64,000 nucleotides of DNA from Pseudomonadota bacterium (GTDB lineage: Bacteria; Pseudomonadota; Gammaproteobacteria; Steroidobacterales; Steroidobacteraceae): contig JAFEDS010000005.1 in assembly GCA_018241505.1 (NCBI GenBank), forward strand, positions 372,001 through 436,000. Reading direction: 5' to 3'. The notes beneath the pieces are model-generated. The model was not told the DNA's origin and made no database searches. It was given only the letters and a program-made list of their open reading frames with translations. The translations under genes and the position numbers were made by a program. Each line of letters opens with the position of its first letter. The first letter of the stretch is position 1. Below are positions 26,375 to 36,546 of the stretch, piece after piece.

Positions 26375-27658
26375 ATGCGGCCGGCTGCCCCACCGTCCGC
26401 CGGCGATCCGGTCGAGCATCTCTTCCGCCACGAGTCAGGGCGTCTCGTCGCTGCCCTGACTCGTGTCTTCGGCTTTCACAACCTGGCGCTGGCCGAAGAT
26501 GTGGTGCAGGACGCGCTGTGCCGGGCGCTGGAGGTTTGGAAACATCACGGCATGCCGGACAACCCGTCCGCATGGCTGATGACCACCGCCAAGAACCACG
26601 CAATCGATGTTCTCAGGCGCGAACGGACGGCGCGCACGTTCGCCCCCGAGCTGACGCGCCTGCTCGAGTCGGAATGGACGTTCCGTCCCACGATCGAGGC
26701 GGCTTTCGGACCCCATGCGATCCAGGACGACGAGTTGCGCATGATGTTCTCGTGTGTCGACCCCCGGCTGACCGAGGAGGCGCAGGTCGCCCTGATCCTC
26801 CACATCCTGTGCGGTTTCAGTGTCAATGAGGTATCCAACGCCTTCCTGTGCAGCACCGCCGCCGCCGAAAAACGCATCACCCGCGCCAAGAAGGTTCTGG
26901 CCACTGCGCCGAAACTCTTCGAGCTCGCCGATGCGGCCGACTTCCAGTCCCGGCTGACCGCGGTTCACCGTGCCTTGTATCTGTTGTTCAACGAGGGTTA
27001 TCACGGCGCCAACTCGAAGACCGCGGTACGAGTTGAGTTGTGCCGGGAGGCGATGCGGCTGGCGAGCTTGCTTCAGGAACATCCGCTCGCTGCCACGCCG
27101 CCAACGCTGGCTCTGCTTGCGCTGATGTGTCTGCACGCGGCCCGCATGCCCGCGCGAGTCGATGAGAGCGGCAGCCTGAGCCTGCTGCCGGATCAGGATC
27201 GGTCGCAGTGGAACCAACAGCTCATTTGTGAGGGACAAAAGCTGCTGGAGGATTCCGCTACCGGCGACGCGGTCAGCGAGTACCACATCGAAGCGGCGAT
27301 CGCGTGGTGCCATGCGTCCGCGCGCACCGCGCGAGAAACCAACTGGGAACAGATCATCGCGCTTTACGATACACTGTTGCGCATCCGGCCGTCGCCCGTT
27401 ATCGCGCTCAACAGGGCCATTGCCGTAGCGCAGCATGCCGGACCCGAGGCGGGACTGACTGCGATTCGAGCGATTTCAGACAGCGAGCGTCTCAACACCT
27501 ATCCGTTCTATCCCATGGCCCTCGGCGAGTTGGAATTGCAGTGTGGGCATTTTTGTAGCGCGCGTCTGCATTTCACGACAGCATTGGCGCTTGCCCGAAA
27601 TCCAACAGAACAACGCTTCATGGAGAGCCGGATCAACGCCTGCAGCGGCCAAAGTTGA
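26375..27658 (+). CDS. ECF42-type RNA polymerase sigma factor with C-terminal extension
   Basis: A 427-residue sigma factor, about twice the usual ECF length. Region 2 (roughly 15-85) includes ALAEDVVQDALCRALEVW and PSAWLMTTAKNHAIDVLRRER. Region 4 (roughly 125-180) includes LHILCGFSVNEVSNAFLCSTAAAEKRITRAKK. The remaining 240 or so residues form the helical, TPR-like extension found in ECF42 sigma factors, including YLLFNEGYHG and the late ALNRAIAVAQHAGPEAGL repeats. In ECF42 the extension controls activity instead of a separate anti-sigma factor, and none is encoded here. It is likely co-transcribed with the DGPF gene. Confidence 0.93.
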   Translation: MRPAAPPSAGDPVEHLFRHESGRLVAALTRVFGFHNLALAEDVVQDALCRALEVWKHHGMPDNPSAWLMTTAKNHAIDVLRRERTARTFAPELTRLLESEWTFRPTIEAAFGPHAIQDDELRMMFSCVDPRLTEEAQVALILHILCGFSVNEVSNAFLCSTAAAEKRITRAKKVLATAPKLFELADAADFQSRLTAVHRALYLLFNEGYHGANSKTAVRVELCREAMRLASLLQEHPLAATPPTLALLALMCLHAARMPARVDESGSLSLLPDQDRSQWNQQLICEGQKLLEDSATGDAVSEYHIEAAIAWCHASARTARETNWEQIIALYDTLLRIRPSPVIALNRAIAVAQHAGPEAGLTAIRAISDSERLNTYPFYPMALGELELQCGHFCSARLHFTTALALARNPTEQRFMESRINACSGQS

Positions 27659-27763
27659 CGCATGACCGCCTCCGCATGGCACCATTTGCGGGTATTGTCA
27701 CGCTACCGGCTACGCGTTTGTTCATAGACTCGACTCGCTGCCTACCTGCAGCGGGGAGACGTC

Positions 27764-28267
27764 ATGTTGGCTCGTATACGGTTCGAATCATTCGCCCTCC
27801 TAACTGTTATGTCGGCTTGGGCCGCTGCGCAGCCCGCCGATCTCAGCAGCACATTGCGTGTCAGCCGTATTGTTGTGACGGCCGACGGCAGCGAAGTGCG
27901 CCGGTCGGCGGACTCGGCCGGACCCGGCGACGTGCTGGAATATGTCGCTGAGTATCACAACAACAGCACGCATGTAATCCGTCAGCTCGCCGCAACGCTC
28001 CCCATCCCCGACGGCACTGAGCTCTTGCCTACGTCAGCATTGCCCGCCGGGGCCCTTGCGAGCACCGATGGCACGCACTTCAGTGTAGTGCCTCTCACCC
28101 GCAAGGCCCTCCAGGCCGACGGCAAGCTCGTTGATCAACCGATCCCGTATCGGGAATACCGCTATCTGCGGTGGCCCCCCCGGGACCTCTTCGCAGGCCA
28201 ATCACTGCAGGTAGCCGCACGTGCGCGCTTGCCGGATGAGCCCAGCGGACCCAGACCGGCCCATTGA
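27764..28267 (+). CDS. Small exported DUF11-like protein
   Basis: A 167-residue protein with a signal peptide (FALLTVMSAWAAAQ) and a single immunoglobulin-like, DUF11-type module (VLEYVAEYHNNSTHVIRQLAATLPIPDGTELLP). It is the first of four consecutive genes for exported proteins of this kind. It ends 30 bp before the next gene, which suggests an operon. Its small size suits a periplasmic or surface accessory subunit. No exact family name is recognised beyond the repeat type. Confidence 0.65.
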   Translation: MLARIRFESFALLTVMSAWAAAQPADLSSTLRVSRIVVTADGSEVRRSADSAGPGDVLEYVAEYHNNSTHVIRQLAATLPIPDGTELLPTSALPAGALASTDGTHFSVVPLTRKALQADGKLVDQPIPYREYRYLRWPPRDLFAGQSLQVAARARLPDEPSGPRPAH

Positions 28268-28297
28268 GCGGAACACCCCGCTAAAGGGAGCAGGGAA

Positions 28298-30937
28298 ATG
28301 ACACACCTACCTTCATGGACACTGGCAGTAGCGGCGCTGCTGCTCATCGGCCTGGCGCCCACGGCCAACGGGGCTCCGGCAGCCGGAACGGTCATCGGCA
28401 ACCAGGCGACTGCAACCTACCTGGACTCCACCGGCACCCAGCGAACGGCCTCATCCAATCTGGTGCAGACCACCGTCTCCCAGGTGAAGTCTTTCACGTT
28501 GACAGCCAGTGGCTCGAAAACCGGCACACCCGGACAGACGGTCTACTTCCCGCACACAATCACCAACACGGGCAACGGCACCGACACATATGCGCTGGGC
28601 ACGCTGGTGGCCGGCGGTACGGTTACTCAAACGGGCCTGACCTACTATGTTGATGCGAATGGCGACGGCGTTCCTGATAACTCCACGGCAATCACCAGCT
28701 CCCCACAACTCGCCGCCGGCGATCAGTTCAATTTCGTGGTCGCGGCAACGATTCCGCCAGCGGCAACAGCCGGCACCACTGGCACGGTGACGGTTCCCGT
28801 TTCCGACACTGGTAGCAACAATGCTTCGAACACCGACACAACGACGGTCCAAAGCTCCGTACTGAACGTGACCAAGGCATTGAGTGCCAATAGCGGTGCC
28901 TCGCCCTCAGCCGCCCCGATCACCGTCACATTGTCGTACTCGAATGCGGGTACCGCCACAGCCACCAATCTGATCATTACGGACGTCCTGCCGTCCGGAA
29001 TGACTTACGTTGCCAGCTCCGGTCGGTGGAGTGGTTCGGGTGCAACGGCGCTGACAGATGCGGCCGGGGGCGATCCGTCGGGAATCAACTACGATGCCTC
29101 GACCACGCCGGGCACCGTCGTCGCCACCATCAGCAACGTTGCGGCCGGCACCTCCGGAACGGTGACCTTCCAGGTCAATATCACTTCCGGACTCACTCCA
29201 ACCACACCGTCCAATCAAGCCGCGACCACCAATACAGCGACTTTCAAGACGGATCAGCAAACCACGGCAGCCAGCACCAACTCCGCCGTCTACCGTGTTC
29301 TGCAGTCGGCGATTGTTGCCGCGACCGGGCAAACGATTGCCTCGGCCGCTCAAGGCGCGACCATCAGCTTCAGCAACGTCATCACAAATAATGGCTCAGG
29401 CACGGACAGCTTCGACATCACGTATCCAGCGGCCGGCGCTTCGGGTAACAACTTTCCGGTGGGAACCACTTTTGCGCTCTATCAAAGCGATGGGACGACA
29501 ACACTTCTGGACAGCAACGGAAACGGAACGCCCGACACCGGTCCTGTGGCTTCGGGCACCACATTCACCGTGATTTTGAAGGTCACGTTGCCTGGTAACG
29601 CGACGGGCGGGCCGTATGCCGTCACAAAGACCGCCACCTCGAAGTTCGATCCGACCAAGTCGGCAACGGCAACCGACACTTTGACGGCCATTACCAACAA
29701 TACCGTCGACGTGACTGCGGGCACCGCGCGTTCCGACAGCAACCCGGCAGGCACGGCCGCCGCCGGCAATGCCGCCACAACCGGCTTTGGTGCGGGTACT
29801 GCGAGCGCCGTGACCACGAACACAGTTACTGCGACGCCGACCGCCACAGTCACCAGCTCTTTCAAGCTCTATGTCAACAACACGAGCGGCGCATCGGACT
29901 CCTATGATCTGAGCACAGCTTCCGCGATTCCCGCTGGGTTCGCGGTTGCTTTCTATAACGACGGCGGGGCCGGCACGTGCGCCACCGTTGGTACGGCCCT
30001 CACCAATACCGGACCGATCGCGGCAGGTGCAAACAAGCTGCTGTGCGCCGTGGTGACTGTGCCAACCATCAATTCCGGGAACGCAACTCCCGGCACCACC
30101 AATTTTACGTTCAAGGCGCAATCGCCGGTCACACCGTCATCAGCCGACACCCTGGTCGTAGCATTGACGGTCAATACGGCTCACAACATCGCCTTGTCGC
30201 CGAATGGGTCCCAGCAGACCTTTCCCGGCAATACCGTAACCTACACCCACACTCTGAAGAATTCCGGCAATTCGAGTGAGAACGTCACGTTTGCGACCGG
30301 CTTCCTCACCGACAGTCAGTCGGCGACAGGGTGGACCTCGCAGGCCTACTTGGATTCCAATGGCAACGGCGTTTATGACGCCGGAACGGACGCTCTGATC
30401 ACTACATCGACCGTTCTGCCGGTTGCGGCAAATGCGAGTCAGACAATATTTGTTCGAGTATTTGCGCCAGGCCAGGCCAGTGCGGCGAGCGCGGCTGACG
30501 TCGCGACGCTGGCAGCGACCTACAATGGCGGAGGCCAGTCAGCTTCGGTGACGGACACTACGTCAGTCACCAACGGATTGCTCCTGACCAAGGCCCAGGC
30601 GGCTGGAACGTGCGCTGCGGGCATGGCCGCGGGACCGTTCAGCGCCTCATCCATCTCAGCCGGAACTAACACCGCTCCCGGTAAATGCGTGGCCTACCAG
30701 GTCACGGCCACCAACACGACAACCGGCGCGATCACTAATGTGGTGATCAGCGACATCATCCCTGCAAACACCACGCTGGCTGCCACCAGTTGCTTCGCCC
30801 CGACCGCGACGGGCGGAGCGAGTATCGGCGGCACGGCGACGACGGAAGGCTCGACCGGCACGATGACCGCAACACTGGCCAGTCTGGCTTCCGCCGGATC
30901 CTTCAACCTAACCTTTTGCGCGAGGATCAACCCATAA
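28298..30937 (+). CDS. Exported DUF11-repeat surface protein
   Basis: An 879-residue exported protein with a clear signal peptide (LAVAALLLIGLAPTANGAPA). The rest is Thr/Ser/Ala/Gly-rich beta-sandwich repeats, with four or more DUF11-like modules recognisable by patterns such as YSNAGTATATNLIITDVLPSG and YQVTATNTTTGAITNVVISDIIP. Three Asp/Asn-rich loops look calcium-binding (VDANGDGVPDN, LDSNGNGTPD, LDSNGNGVYDAGTD). There is no LPxTG, PEP-CTERM or membrane anchor at the C-terminus, so it is probably held by a partner, perhaps the barrel protein encoded 35 bp downstream. A GGGAG ribosome-binding site precedes the ATG. Confidence 0.78.
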   Translation: MTHLPSWTLAVAALLLIGLAPTANGAPAAGTVIGNQATATYLDSTGTQRTASSNLVQTTVSQVKSFTLTASGSKTGTPGQTVYFPHTITNTGNGTDTYALGTLVAGGTVTQTGLTYYVDANGDGVPDNSTAITSSPQLAAGDQFNFVVAATIPPAATAGTTGTVTVPVSDTGSNNASNTDTTTVQSSVLNVTKALSANSGASPSAAPITVTLSYSNAGTATATNLIITDVLPSGMTYVASSGRWSGSGATALTDAAGGDPSGINYDASTTPGTVVATISNVAAGTSGTVTFQVNITSGLTPTTPSNQAATTNTATFKTDQQTTAASTNSAVYRVLQSAIVAATGQTIASAAQGATISFSNVITNNGSGTDSFDITYPAAGASGNNFPVGTTFALYQSDGTTTLLDSNGNGTPDTGPVASGTTFTVILKVTLPGNATGGPYAVTKTATSKFDPTKSATATDTLTAITNNTVDVTAGTARSDSNPAGTAAAGNAATTGFGAGTASAVTTNTVTATPTATVTSSFKLYVNNTSGASDSYDLSTASAIPAGFAVAFYNDGGAGTCATVGTALTNTGPIAAGANKLLCAVVTVPTINSGNATPGTTNFTFKAQSPVTPSSADTLVVALTVNTAHNIALSPNGSQQTFPGNTVTYTHTLKNSGNSSENVTFATGFLTDSQSATGWTSQAYLDSNGNGVYDAGTDALITTSTVLPVAANASQTIFVRVFAPGQASAASAADVATLAATYNGGGQSASVTDTTSVTNGLLLTKAQAAGTCAAGMAAGPFSASSISAGTNTAPGKCVAYQVTATNTTTGAITNVVISDIIPANTTLAATSCFAPTATGGASIGGTATTEGSTGTMTATLASLASAGSFNLTFCARINP

Positions 30938-30972
30938 GGTAGGTAACCTCTAACGCCTGCGGGCAGTGCGCG

Positions 30973-33900
30973 ATGGGCACCTACCCACGCACAGAACAGC
31001 ACACACGCACGAGTGCTGTGCCCCGACTGGATCTCCGGCGCAAGGCCGGGATCCGGAGCAGGTTGTCCGTCGGCCTGCGCCTCACCGCGGCGATTTTCGC
31101 GGCTTTCGCCGTGCCTGACAGCTTTGCGACTCCACCAGCAGGCACCAGTATCACCAATACGGCCAGTGCGAGCTTCGTCGACAGCGGCAGCGCCACCCGC
31201 AGCGCCCAATCGAACACTGCAACCCTGGCGGTCGCCAGCGTACTGGACCCAACTGTGACTGTGTCGCTTGCCGTCTCGAGCAGGAGCGCCGCCCCCATGT
31301 CGACGCTCACATACACAGTAGTTGCCGCCAACTCAGGGTCCCTGGATGCCACAGGAACCGCGGTAGTGATTGATGGCACTCCTACCACGGAAGTCGTGCT
31401 CCGCGATCCGTTGCCGCCTCATACGACATTTGCCTCGTTCGGTTCGAGGCTGCCCTCCGGACTACGGGCGCTATATCACATCGCAGGTACGCCCATACAA
31501 ACCTATGTGAGCAGCCCACCAGGCAAGTTGACCACAGTGGATGCTGTCGCATTCGCGGAGCCCACTCTTGCTGCGGGAGCTCAATTGACCGGTAGCTTCA
31601 CCATCACTGTGAATGGGAATGCGGGTATCAACGGCAATACCGCCATTGACAACACCGCCACTCTCTATACGAGCGCTGGCGGGCAAACAGCCGCATCCAA
31701 TCCGGTCAGCACGACATTGAGCCCGGCGCCCGGGTCGATTGACAACTATGCCGACAGCGATCGCAAAAAGCCGGCGCCGGCGGTTGCTGTCGGCAGCCCT
31801 CTGTACCTGACGGCGACAGCCGCCGCCTGCAACGCAGATCCGACAGTCAGAGAATCGCACACCGTGGCGATCGTGGACTCCAGCGGCGACCGTGAAACCT
31901 TCACAGCCACGGAGTCAGGCGTCAATACCGGGGTATTTCAATTGCCGCCGATCCCTACCGCCGTGCCACCCATCCAGATGGCCGACGGTACCGTAGAGGG
32001 TCGCCATGGCGACACCATCACCATCGCAATCCCGGACTGCGGCATCAAGGTGCAGGCCACCTTGAGTCTGGTTGACCCGGCCGGTGTGGTATTCGACAGC
32101 AAGTCCAATGCTCCCGTGGCCTATGCGACAGTAACGCTGCGCAACGCGTCCGAGAATTCCTGTACAACGACGCCCGTCAGCGTGAGTGAGTCGGATTCCA
32201 GTGGGCAGTATCATTTTCCGACGGTGGCGGCCGGAAAATACTGTGTTGCCATTGAGCCGCCACCGGGTTACGCATTTCCCTCCACGGTTGCGGTCAAAGA
32301 CCTTCCCGCCGGACGGCGGATTGTCTCAACTGGCCCCGCCTCAGGCGGCTCTTATGGGGGTGTGTTCACAATCAGCACTGATGGCACACCCGTCATCATG
32401 GATATGCCACTGGACCCACACGCCATCACCGGCCTGTTTGTCCAGAAGACGGCCTCGAAGGCACGTGCGGAAGTCGGTGACTTCGTCGACTACGCAGTGG
32501 TCATTGCCAACCAGAGCGGCGTGAATCTACCGGCAGGCGGTGTGCTCCTCGACCGGCTTCCCACCGGTTTCATCTATCGAGGCGGATCGGCCCGCCTGAA
32601 TGGCGCGCACATGGCCGATCCGCGGCTCGGCAGCGGCGCCGCACTCACATTCAGCTTGCCGGCGTTGCCCGCGTCCGCCACGCCGCCGACCCTCACTTAT
32701 CGAGTCGAGCTGGGACCGAGCGCACTATCGGGCGACGGAATCAACCGGGCCCAGGCCCAGGTGCTCAGTGCCGTATCCAACGTGGCGAGCGCCAGTGTAC
32801 AGATTGATGGCGGCGTGTTCGGTAATGACACCTACATCATTGGCAAGGTTTACCTGGACTGCAACAACAACCAGGTCAATGATGACGAAGAGTCGGGGAT
32901 CCCGGGTGTCCGACTGTACCTCGAGGACGGAACCTCCGTCGTCACGGACGAAGAGGGCAAGTACAGCTTGTACGGAATCGCGCCCAAGACGCACGTCCTG
33001 AAGCTCGACAGGTCCTCATTGCCCGCCGGTGCGCAGCTCGAGGTGCTCTCCAACCGCAATGCGGGCGATCCAGGCAGTGTGTTTGTCGATGCAAGGAACG
33101 GTGAGCTCCACAAGGCCAACTTCGCGGTCAATTCCTGCGGTCCGCAAGTATTGACCGACATCGTGTTGCGCTTTCAGAACCAGAAGCCGCCGGATCGCCT
33201 CGTGTTGGGAAAGCTCGACGCCGACAGCAGTTTGAAGCCCCTGTCCGACGTTCGTGCGCTGCCGGCGAGTGGTGTGATCGCCGCGAATACCGGCCCTGTC
33301 GCACCGGCCGCGGGGTTCATTGGCGTAGCCGGCAACCTCAGTCAGGCGGCCCCCGCGGTATCAGGCTTGCCACAGGCACCCCTGCGTCAGGCTCCAGTGC
33401 CGGCGCTCGAGAGCTTGCTGCCTTCATTGGACAACAGCCTGGAATTTGTCGGGCTGACGGATCAGGCTGTCCTGACGGTCGCACAGACCAACATTCGGGT
33501 GAAGGGCCCGCAGGGCTCGGCATTTGTATTGCGCGTGAATGGGACGCAGATATCACCGGCGCGAGTGGGGAAGAAGAGTGTGCTGGCCAGCCGCGAGCTG
33601 CAGGCCTGGGAATACTTCGGCATCGACCTGAAGCCGGGCATCAATCATTTGCAGCTCACTCTGCTGGATCGGTTCGGCCATGTCCGGGGTGAGAAATCCA
33701 TTGACGTGACCGCGCCGGACCGCTTGGGCACCCTTGAATTGAAGGTTTTGCAAGAAGTCCCCGCGAACGGCGCCAGTGCGGCCCGGGTGCTCGTGAGGCT
33801 GACGGACGCCAAGGGGACGCCTGTGACGGTACGGACACCTGTCACCCTGGAATCCAGCGCAGGGCAGTGGGACACCCAGGACCTGGATCCACGTGAGCCG

Positions 33901-36546
33901 GGTACGCAGGTTTTCATCGAAGGCGGGTCCCGCGAATTCCGGCTGGTGGCGCCGCGAGATCCCGTCACGGCGGACATTCGAGCAACTTCCGGGATGCTCG
34001 AGGCTACAACGCACGCCACGTTCCTGCCAGACCTGCGCCCAATGATTGCCAGTGGTGTGATTGAAGGGGTTCTCAACCTTCGCCGCCTCAGCAGTGGTGC
34101 GCTGACTCCCGTCAACAGCCAGGATGGCTTCGAGCAACAACTGAAGAGCTTCGCGCGCTCATCCGTTGACGGGCGCCAGGACGCCGCCGCACGAGCAGCC
34201 GTATTCCTGAAAGGCAAGGTTCGCGGCGACTACCTCCTGACCCTGGGGTACGACTCTGACAAGGACACGCGCGAACGCCTGTTCCGCGACATCCAACCCG
34301 ACCGCTTCTACCCAGTATACGGCGACTCCTCCGTCAGGGGTTTCGACGCCCAATCCACCAGCCGCCTTTATGTCCGCCTCGACAAGGGCCGCTCCTGGCT
34401 GCTGTACGGCGACATGACGACGCAGTCGGCCGGCGACGTGCGGCAGCTATCCAACTACGCACGCAGCCTGACCGGTATCAAGGAGCATTACGAGACCGGC
34501 CGAATGGCGGTCAATGCCTTTGCGAGCAAGGACAGTACTGTGCAGGTGATTGACGAATTACCTGCCAACGGTACCTCAGGTCCGTTCACACTCTCGTCGG
34601 ACAGCATGGTGGAGAACAGCGAGCGGGTCGAGCTGTTGCTCCGGGATCGCAACCAACCCTCGCTGATTATTCAAACGACGCCTTTGCAGCGCTTCAGTGA
34701 CTACGAAATCGAGCCCCTGACAGGCCGGCTGCTGCTGAAGGGACCGATTGCGAGCCTCGACCCGAACTTCAACCCGCAGTCCCTGCGGGTGACTTATGAG
34801 GTGAATCAGGGCGGGCAGAAGTTCTGGGTTGCCGGCATCGATGGTCAATTCAAGCTGGCCAGCCGCGTCGAGGTGGGCGGTGTGTTCGTAGACGACCGCA
34901 ACCCCGCCAATCCAGCCACGCTGGCCGGCGCCAACTCAACTGTGAAGCTGGGTCAGAAGACCTACGTCATTGGCGAGTATGCCGCGACCGACAATCTCAC
35001 TGCCGGCCGCGGCGCCGGCGAGCGGCTCGAGATCAAACACGACAGCGGCAATCTCCAGGCGAGAATCTACGCAGACAAGACGGACGTCAACTTCAACAAC
35101 CCCGGCGCAAGCGTTACGCCTGGGCGGGACGAGGCGGGGGCGCGCGTTGCCTACCGCATCAACGATACGTTGAGCATTCATGGCGAGGCGCTGCACTCGG
35201 AAGACGAATCGCTGGGCGGCAAGCGGGACGGCGCCATCGTGACGGTTGAGAAGCAGCTTCCCGGCAAGATCAAGGTCGAAGCGGGTGTCCGCAAAGCACA
35301 TGAAACCGTTGAGCCCGCATCCACCAGCAGCGCAGGCTCCACGCCCACTGACCTGGACAGTGTGCGCCTCAAGGTGACGAGCCCGGTTCCGCATGCGCCG
35401 CAGGCGGATATCTACGGCGAATACGAACAGGACATCCGCGACTCCGACAAGCGGATTGCCGCTGTCGGCGCTGAATATCAAATCGCCAATCGGGGCCGGC
35501 TGTACTTTCGCGACGAATTCATCTCGTCGTTGAGCGGGCCCTACACGCTCAACTCCGTGCAGAAGCAGAATGCGACGGTGTTCGGCATCGATAGCGACTA
35601 CATGCACGACGGCCGAGTCTTCAGCGAATACCGTATCCGCGATGCCTACTCGGGTGGCGAGTCTGAAGCGGCCATCGGCCTGCGCAACCGGATTCCGATC
35701 GAGCCGGGACTGGCCATGACAACAACCTTCGAGCGCGTCCATACGCTGTCGGGATCTCGGGACGAAGAGGCCATTGCCGGCTCAGTCGGTGTTGACTACA
35801 CCGCCAATCCGCTCTGGAAGGGGTCGGGCCGCATCGAGGTCAGGGACGCCACGAGCACGGAAAGCGTACTGACGACCTTCGGTATCGCTGACAAGTTGAC
35901 TGAGAGCTGGACCGGCCTCATTCGGGATGCCCTGGCAATCGAACGCAACACGGGCTCGGGGAGCGGTCAGCGACTTCAGGAGCGCCTGCAGGCTGGGGTT
36001 GCGTATCGTGACACCGCCAGCGATGTGTGGAACGTGCTCGCCCTCGTCGAGCAGCGTTTCGAGACTGACGATACCCGATCGCTCAACACCCTGAAACAGA
36101 TTACGGAAATCGCCTCTCTGAGCGCCAATGCACAACTGAGCGCGCGGCTGGTGCTCACAATGCGCACCGCGGCGAAGTGGGTCCAGGACGACTCGAACCA
36201 GCTCGCAAGCCATGCCGCGACCCAATTGGTGAGCGCGCGTATCACCTACGATCTGACGAAGCGGTGGGACATCGGCGCCATCGTTAGCTCATTGCTCAGC
36301 GATGGCTTCCACACGCGGCAGGCGGGCTTCGGAGTGGAGGCGGGCTACAACGTCGCCGCCAATCTGTGGCTCTCGGCAGGGTTCAACGTCTTTGGCTATC
36401 GGGAGGAGGTGCTGGCCGCCAACGACTACTCCAATCGCGGCGTGTATTTGCGCATCCGCTTCAAGTTTGACGAAGCGTTGCTCGAAGAGGCCTCCGGCGG
36501 GTTCGGCAAACCGATTGCGAAGCCGGTGACGGGGCGGCCTGAATGA
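30973..36546 (+). CDS. Giant DUF11/SdrD-B surface protein with a predicted C-terminal beta-barrel
   Basis: An 1857-residue protein, the largest in the window. A long basic leader and signal helix (roughly 30-55) are followed by a DUF11-like module (roughly 85-260) and a carboxypeptidase-regulatory-like fold (roughly 365-435). A second DUF11 module lies at roughly 478-600, then a SdrD-type B domain with a calcium-like loop (VYLDCNNNQVNDDEESGIPG, roughly 620-700). From about residue 1075 the pattern changes to alternating polar/aromatic strands with many YGD, YGEY and RDE turns up to the end, as in outer-membrane barrels (for example GDYLLTLGYDSDKDTR and RSWLLYGDMTTQ). I infer an outer-membrane anchor that displays or exports the repeat proteins. 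It overlaps the next gene by ATGA. Confidence 0.72.
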   Translation: MGTYPRTEQHTRTSAVPRLDLRRKAGIRSRLSVGLRLTAAIFAAFAVPDSFATPPAGTSITNTASASFVDSGSATRSAQSNTATLAVASVLDPTVTVSLAVSSRSAAPMSTLTYTVVAANSGSLDATGTAVVIDGTPTTEVVLRDPLPPHTTFASFGSRLPSGLRALYHIAGTPIQTYVSSPPGKLTTVDAVAFAEPTLAAGAQLTGSFTITVNGNAGINGNTAIDNTATLYTSAGGQTAASNPVSTTLSPAPGSIDNYADSDRKKPAPAVAVGSPLYLTATAAACNADPTVRESHTVAIVDSSGDRETFTATESGVNTGVFQLPPIPTAVPPIQMADGTVEGRHGDTITIAIPDCGIKVQATLSLVDPAGVVFDSKSNAPVAYATVTLRNASENSCTTTPVSVSESDSSGQYHFPTVAAGKYCVAIEPPPGYAFPSTVAVKDLPAGRRIVSTGPASGGSYGGVFTISTDGTPVIMDMPLDPHAITGLFVQKTASKARAEVGDFVDYAVVIANQSGVNLPAGGVLLDRLPTGFIYRGGSARLNGAHMADPRLGSGAALTFSLPALPASATPPTLTYRVELGPSALSGDGINRAQAQVLSAVSNVASASVQIDGGVFGNDTYIIGKVYLDCNNNQVNDDEESGIPGVRLYLEDGTSVVTDEEGKYSLYGIAPKTHVLKLDRSSLPAGAQLEVLSNRNAGDPGSVFVDARNGELHKANFAVNSCGPQVLTDIVLRFQNQKPPDRLVLGKLDADSSLKPLSDVRALPASGVIAANTGPVAPAAGFIGVAGNLSQAAPAVSGLPQAPLRQAPVPALESLLPSLDNSLEFVGLTDQAVLTVAQTNIRVKGPQGSAFVLRVNGTQISPARVGKKSVLASRELQAWEYFGIDLKPGINHLQLTLLDRFGHVRGEKSIDVTAPDRLGTLELKVLQEVPANGASAARVLVRLTDAKGTPVTVRTPVTLESSAGQWDTQDLDPREPGTQVFIEGGSREFRLVAPRDPVTADIRATSGMLEATTHATFLPDLRPMIASGVIEGVLNLRRLSSGALTPVNSQDGFEQQLKSFARSSVDGRQDAAARAAVFLKGKVRGDYLLTLGYDSDKDTRERLFRDIQPDRFYPVYGDSSVRGFDAQSTSRLYVRLDKGRSWLLYGDMTTQSAGDVRQLSNYARSLTGIKEHYETGRMAVNAFASKDSTVQVIDELPANGTSGPFTLSSDSMVENSERVELLLRDRNQPSLIIQTTPLQRFSDYEIEPLTGRLLLKGPIASLDPNFNPQSLRVTYEVNQGGQKFWVAGIDGQFKLASRVEVGGVFVDDRNPANPATLAGANSTVKLGQKTYVIGEYAATDNLTAGRGAGERLEIKHDSGNLQARIYADKTDVNFNNPGASVTPGRDEAGARVAYRINDTLSIHGEALHSEDESLGGKRDGAIVTVEKQLPGKIKVEAGVRKAHETVEPASTSSAGSTPTDLDSVRLKVTSPVPHAPQADIYGEYEQDIRDSDKRIAAVGAEYQIANRGRLYFRDEFISSLSGPYTLNSVQKQNATVFGIDSDYMHDGRVFSEYRIRDAYSGGESEAAIGLRNRIPIEPGLAMTTTFERVHTLSGSRDEEAIAGSVGVDYTANPLWKGSGRIEVRDATSTESVLTTFGIADKLTESWTGLIRDALAIERNTGSGSGQRLQERLQAGVAYRDTASDVWNVLALVEQRFETDDTRSLNTLKQITEIASLSANAQLSARLVLTMRTAAKWVQDDSNQLASHAATQLVSARITYDLTKRWDIGAIVSSLLSDGFHTRQAGFGVEAGYNVAANLWLSAGFNVFGYREEVLAANDYSNRGVYLRIRFKFDEALLEEASGGFGKPIAKPVTGRPE

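Noticed and set aside
26435-27436. 333-codon antisense frame over the sigma factor gene
   Set aside because: The sense strand encodes a complete sigma factor with region 2 and 4 motifs; the antisense frame shows no motif.
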